DNA of 64,000 nt from Sphingobacterium corticibacterium. Lineage in GTDB: Bacteria; Bacteroidota; Bacteroidia; Sphingobacteriales; Sphingobacteriaceae. The stretch lies in the NCBI RefSeq assembly GCF_004208525.1, contig NZ_SGIT01000001.1, positions 1,426,001 to 1,490,000 on the forward strand. The letters run 5' to 3'. Shown here piece after piece: positions 60,919 to 64,000 of the stretch; positions within the stretch are counted from its first letter, which is position 1; every line of letters starts with the position of its first letter. A program made the translations under genes and the position numbers. Below the pieces are notes generated by a model, which was not told where the DNA came from, made no database searches, and saw only the letters and a program-made list of their open reading frames with translations.

Positions 60919-61578
60919 CTATTTCAGTAATCCATTTTGAATAGCAAATTTGATTAAGGCGGGTGTATTCTTCGATTTTGTTTTATCGATTAAACTTTGG
61001 CGATGCCCTTCCACCGTTCGTTTACTCAAAAACAATTTCTTTGATATCTCCAGGTTAGTTAATCCTTCACCCAGCAATTCCAACACTTCCATCTCGCGTG
61101 AGGAGAGTGACAACTCTGCTGGATCCATTTTATATGATTGGGCTTCTTCCTTATTAATAAGTTTATCCACCAGTTTCATCGTAAGCTCCTCACACAAGTA
61201 ACGTCCACCTTTAGCCACATGATTTATACAAAAAAGCATTTCGTCTGCTGTGACATTTTTCACCAAATAGGCTCTCGCTCCATATTGGAAACTTTGTGCG
61301 ACATAGTGTTCCTCATCCAACATAGACAATACAATCACATACATCTTTATACCTCGCTGATTCAATTCTTTAATCAACTGCAATCCATCCACATTATCCA
61401 TGGTCAAATCCGTAATTAAAATATCCGCTTCTACACCAGCTGTTATCAAATCCAATATTTCCCTACCACTGCCTACATCTGCTACGACTTCAAAATTAGC
61501 TTGCGCGTCCAAAAGAAGCTTAATCCCGTTTCGAACCACCAAATGATCTTCGGCCAATAAAATTTTCGTCTTTTCCAT
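60919..61578 (-). CDS. NarL/FixJ-type response regulator
   Basis: The 219-residue protein has a receiver (about 1-120; AEDHLVVRNGIKLLL, phospho-acceptor Asp in ILITDLTMDNVDGL, Lys in YLVKNVTADEML) and a LuxR-type helix-turn-helix (about 150-215; LSSREMEVLELLGEGLTNLE and SKRTVEGHRQSLIDKT). It binds DNA when phosphorylated. No sensor kinase is next to it. It is cotranscribed with the CinA-like gene and lies 117 bases after the DUF421 gene. Confidence 0.95.
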   Translation of the reverse strand: MEKTKILLAEDHLVVRNGIKLLLDAQANFEVVADVGSGREILDLITAGVEADILITDLTMDNVDGLQLIKELNQRGIKMYVIVLSMLDEEHYVAQSFQYGARAYLVKNVTADEMLFCINHVAKGGRYLCEELTMKLVDKLINKEEAQSYKMDPAELSLSSREMEVLELLGEGLTNLEISKKLFLSKRTVEGHRQSLIDKTKSKNTPALIKFAIQNGLLK

Positions 61579-61695
61579 TTTTAATTTAAACCTTTACTTC
61601 TCTTCGCTTTTTTATGGATACTGCTTCTTCAACAACTAAACGCCCTTAATAGTTTACGTATTTACCTAAAAAAAGCTATAGGAGACTGACCAGCG

Positions 61696-62391
61696 TTATG
61701 CTATCCGTTTTGTATTCAATGCAATAGCCCATTTATCGTACTTACATCGTGGGCATACCGGATCTTCCAGAACAGTACCATGCTGCTGTATACACCCACA
61801 GTGCATGCAAGCCAATACACCGCCGCCAAAGGTCGCTATATCGACTTCCTGATAAGCATCTGGAAATAATGGCAAACCAAACCTCATTTCCGCATCGGTA
61901 TAAAACAACACACTCATCGTACCATCTATTTCCAATACCGCCGTTCTGACCTGTCCTAAATGTTCAATAGATTGATTACGTAATTCCGCAAAAAATTCCA
62001 TGGTAGAAAAATCCTCGTCTTTTTCACTTTTTACATTAAACATGCCGTTTTTAACCACCGTCATCTCTTTACCCTCCAGTATTCGATGCACGGAAATTGA
62101 TCTTGCTGCCAGCCACGTCAATATCTTATAGATCGCGATGACGACCGCAAAAACAACTAAAGCGTAAAAAACAGGGATATCTTCTTGAAACATCGGGTCA
62201 CCCGCAGCCGATCCTAACCCTAATATAATGGCCACCTCAAATAAGGTAAGTTGGCGTACACCTCTTTTTCCCGAGATACGGAGCACTAATAAAATCATCA
62301 AAAACATAATGGCAGTACGGACGATGATTTCCGCAAGAAAGAGCCATTCACTACTTCCTATAAGCATGTTTTTGATGTCAATACCAAACAT
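61696..62391 (-). CDS. DUF421 (YetF-type) membrane protein with C-terminal Cys pairs
   Basis: The 231-residue protein has three N-terminal membrane helices (about 18-92, beginning WLFLAEIIVRTAIMFLMILL) and a cytoplasmic mixed domain with VRTAVLEIDGTMSVLFYTDA, as in YetF/YrbG-like DUF421 proteins. Its last 50 residues add CMHCGCIQQHG and later CPRCKYDKW, two Cys pairs that could bind zinc, an ending not seen in YetF itself as I recall. Function is unknown. It is upstream of the NarL-type regulator in the same direction. Confidence 0.88.
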   Translation of the reverse strand: MFGIDIKNMLIGSSEWLFLAEIIVRTAIMFLMILLVLRISGKRGVRQLTLFEVAIILGLGSAAGDPMFQEDIPVFYALVVFAVVIAIYKILTWLAARSISVHRILEGKEMTVVKNGMFNVKSEKDEDFSTMEFFAELRNQSIEHLGQVRTAVLEIDGTMSVLFYTDAEMRFGLPLFPDAYQEVDIATFGGGVLACMHCGCIQQHGTVLEDPVCPRCKYDKWAIALNTKRIA

Positions 62392-62442
62392 ATATTATTT
62401 ACTATTATCAATAAGACAACATAGATACAAAATAGTTTGCAC

Positions 62443-62473
62443 AAAAAAGGAGCTGCAATAGAACAGCTCCTTC
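62443..62473 (-). terminator. Terminator after the DUF1080 gene
   Basis: On the minus strand AAGGAGCTG and CAGCTCCTT pair with a short loop and are followed by six T, 25 bases after the stop codon at 62498. Confidence 0.85.
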
Positions 62474-62497
62474 TCTTGGGTTAACAAATATGCTCTT

Positions 62498-64000
62498 TTA
62501 AAGTCTTTTTACCCGTATATTTCTAAAAAAAACTTCCGAACCATGACCGAGGAAACCGATATGACCAGATTTTCTCCTTAATCCGGGATGATCTTTACCA
62601 TCCAACGTTCCATTTTTTGAAGCTTCCGCAAGGTCGCCATCGAGGATAACGACACCGTTAAGTGTTACTTTAATTTTATCCCCTTGGACACGGATTTCTT
62701 GTGTATTCCATTCCCCCAACGGCTTCATACCTTCGCGTTTCGCCGGGATGATGCCATAAGCAGATCCATGATACTGGTGTTCTTTTAGATTTTTATAAAC
62801 TGCTGCATCGTTATCTAAAATCTGGATCTCGGTACCGACATATGCCGCATCTCCCTCTAGTGGAGTACGGATACCGACACCATTATTGGCACCAGGAGTC
62901 AGTTTAAATTCAAAACGATAGACAAAATCAGCATATTCTTCCTTCGTATATAGATTTTTGCCAAACTTCGCATCGGGGTTCGCCCTGACATAGCCTTCCG
63001 GGGTTATTTCGTAAGCTGATGTTTCTGTCCACTGATCAAGATCACGCCCATCGAATAGCATCACAAAGCCTTCTTCTTTTTCTTCATTGCTTAACGTATA
63101 CGTTTCTTTACGGGCTAATTCTTTTACATATATATCCCGATACCATACCCGGGAACCGTGTGCCTGAAGCTCGATCTGTTCAACTGGGAAAATCGATTGA
63201 TGGCGATCCCAATAGTTTTCAAGTATGACATTGTCCACCACTAATTCACCATTTAACCATACGCTCACGTTCTCACCTACCATACGGATTTTAAAGGTAT
63301 TCCATTCACCCAATGCGTTGTCGGCCACTTTCAGCGGTTTAGATGGATGCCTCTGGTTATTGTATAGACCGCCAGACCCAACTTCTGCACCTACGTTTGT
63401 GCGCGAAATGTCCCATATCTGAACCTGCGGTGTACCGCGAAGGTAAACGCCGGCATCAGGTTCTTTCCCATTCGGATCCAGCTTCCAGTCCACCAACATT
63501 TCAAAATCCCCATACGGCTTCACGGTAGCGATGTTATCACCCTCTCCCGAAAAAACGAGTTCACCATTGGTAGCCCTCCAGCTATCGCGCATCTTTTTAT
63601 CCGCAGCAGCTTGCTTTTGCTCCAGCTCCTGTGGAGCCATCGTCGCACGCTTAATCGGATTCTCAACCAATCCTTTCCATCCGGTAAGATCCTTGCCATT
63701 AAAGATAGATGAATAGCCTTCTCCTGCCGGCATTTCGGTGAGATGGCGGATAATAGCTTCCCGTAAATATGAGCTTTCGTTCCCTGTCAAATTCTCCATC
63801 GCTTTGTTCAGGATATTACGAACATCTGTTCCGATAAACGCATAACTATCCGTAGCGATGTTCAATGCGGTATTGGTGGCGGCACCTTTCAAGTCTTTGT
63901 CGTCCATGTATTGGGCTGCAAACATCATCGCCTGATAAGTACCAGTTGCTTGGAGGTTGCTCAATACGGTACGCTTTTGTGCCGTATTCTCTGCCAGCTC
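62498..64000 (-). CDS. Tandem DUF1080 (3-keto-disaccharide hydrolase type) protein, 5' part missing
   Basis: The frame is open across the window edge at 64000, so the N-terminus is missing; the TTG at 63964 is not a real start. About 500 residues are visible: a helical, HEAT-like stretch at the beginning (MFAAQYMDDKDLKGAATNTA), a first DUF1080 domain beginning YSSIFNGKDLTGWKGLVENP and containing LLNGELV-like and QIWDISRTNVGAEVGSGGLY, and a second DUF1080 domain beginning GFVMLFDGRDLDQWTETSAY, with GVGIRTPLEGDAAYVGTEIQ and GHIGFLGHGSEVFFRNIRVK. DUF1080 domains are concanavalin-like and include 3-keto-glucoside hydrolases; such proteins are secreted. The repeated domain explains its length. Confidence 0.9.
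   Translation of the reverse strand, partial: ELAENTAQKRTVLSNLQATGTYQAMMFAAQYMDDKDLKGAATNTALNIATDSYAFIGTDVRNILNKAMENLTGNESSYLREAIIRHLTEMPAGEGYSSIFNGKDLTGWKGLVENPIKRATMAPQELEQKQAAADKKMRDSWRATNGELVFSGEGDNIATVKPYGDFEMLVDWKLDPNGKEPDAGVYLRGTPQVQIWDISRTNVGAEVGSGGLYNNQRHPSKPLKVADNALGEWNTFKIRMVGENVSVWLNGELVVDNVILENYWDRHQSIFPVEQIELQAHGSRVWYRDIYVKELARKETYTLSNEEKEEGFVMLFDGRDLDQWTETSAYEITPEGYVRANPDAKFGKNLYTKEEYADFVYRFEFKLTPGANNGVGIRTPLEGDAAYVGTEIQILDNDAAVYKNLKEHQYHGSAYGIIPAKREGMKPLGEWNTQEIRVQGDKIKVTLNGVVILDGDLAEASKNGTLDGKDHPGLRRKSGHIGFLGHGSEVFFRNIRVKRL

Noticed and set aside
1..64000. tRNA, rRNA, prophage or insertion sequence
   Set aside because: No T-loop plus CCA-like pattern, no transposase or phage gene and no terminal inverted repeats were found by reading; a tRNAscan-SE or IS search would settle it.

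Overview
The window reads as ordinary chromosome from a Bacteroidetes bacterium, most likely family Sphingobacteriaceae (Sphingobacterium/Olivibacter/Pedobacter-like). The reasons are the Bacteroidetes-type promoter -7 boxes (TAnnTTTG) ahead of many genes, Bacteroidetes families such as DUF3078, DUF5606, DUF5724/DUF4132, peptidase S46 and 7TMR-DISM kinases, the pheT-(coiled coil)-zapA order, and a TPP-riboswitch-controlled PnuC-type transporter. No tRNA, rRNA, CRISPR array, phage or insertion sequence was seen. GC content looks close to 40% throughout.

Layout. 1-3.4 kb: pheT, a ZapB-like coiled coil, zapA and a strong 6S RNA candidate, all on the minus strand. 3.5-5.3 kb: an exact 21-bp tandem array, a DNA-binding-domain-only AraC protein and two small unknown genes. 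5.3-12.3 kb: a 1670-residue DUF5724/DUF4132 protein with a small partner, then an unknown protein, a Nudix hydrolase and an overlooked 43-residue membrane protein. 12.3-19.8 kb: rlmH, a DUF3078 outer-membrane-type protein, ribE, a ClC channel, oxyR and a DPP11-type S46 peptidase. 19.8-24.4 kb: an efflux operon (TolC, HlyD, ABC-2 permease) with a Crp/Fnr regulator and no visible ATPase. 24.5-33.2 kb: housekeeping genes (mazG, trpS, deoxynucleoside kinase, radC, cyclophilin, DUF5606, radical SAM, esterase, cstA). 33.4-38.9 kb: a signalling block whose operon makes a GNAT-like enzyme, a methyltransferase, a 7TM histidine kinase and a receiver-kinase hybrid. 39-46.3 kb: poxB-like, aldo/keto reductase, a thiamine-regulated transporter plus flavoprotein, mqo and fabG. 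46.4-49.5 kb: a NEW3-domain/ABC exporter operon. 49.6-53.6 kb: a full-length AraC regulator, a second 21-bp array, an FN3 protein, a coiled-coil protein and a LuxE-like acyltransferase. 53.6-62.4 kb: a zinc protease, a WG-repeat protein, PhnA and a run of small stress-type genes (lipoproteins, YghA-like SDR, Rho-N protein, topoisomerase IB, YciF-like ferritin, CsbD, CinA, NarL-type regulator, DUF421). The window ends inside a tandem DUF1080 protein.

The most unusual signal is the pair of 21-bp arrays at 3569-3967 (19 units) and 50668-50961 (14 units). They differ in sequence but share unit length, a 42-bp A/B alternation, a YATG-type unit start and an A-rich end. Each begins about 30 bp past the stop codon of an AraC-family gene. 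Because 21 bp is two helical turns and also the spacing of the tandem AraC half-sites at araI, these could be regulator-linked binding arrays; this is an inference. The second candidate system is the GNAT/methyltransferase/7TM-kinase operon, which has the outline of a small-molecule make-and-sense circuit.
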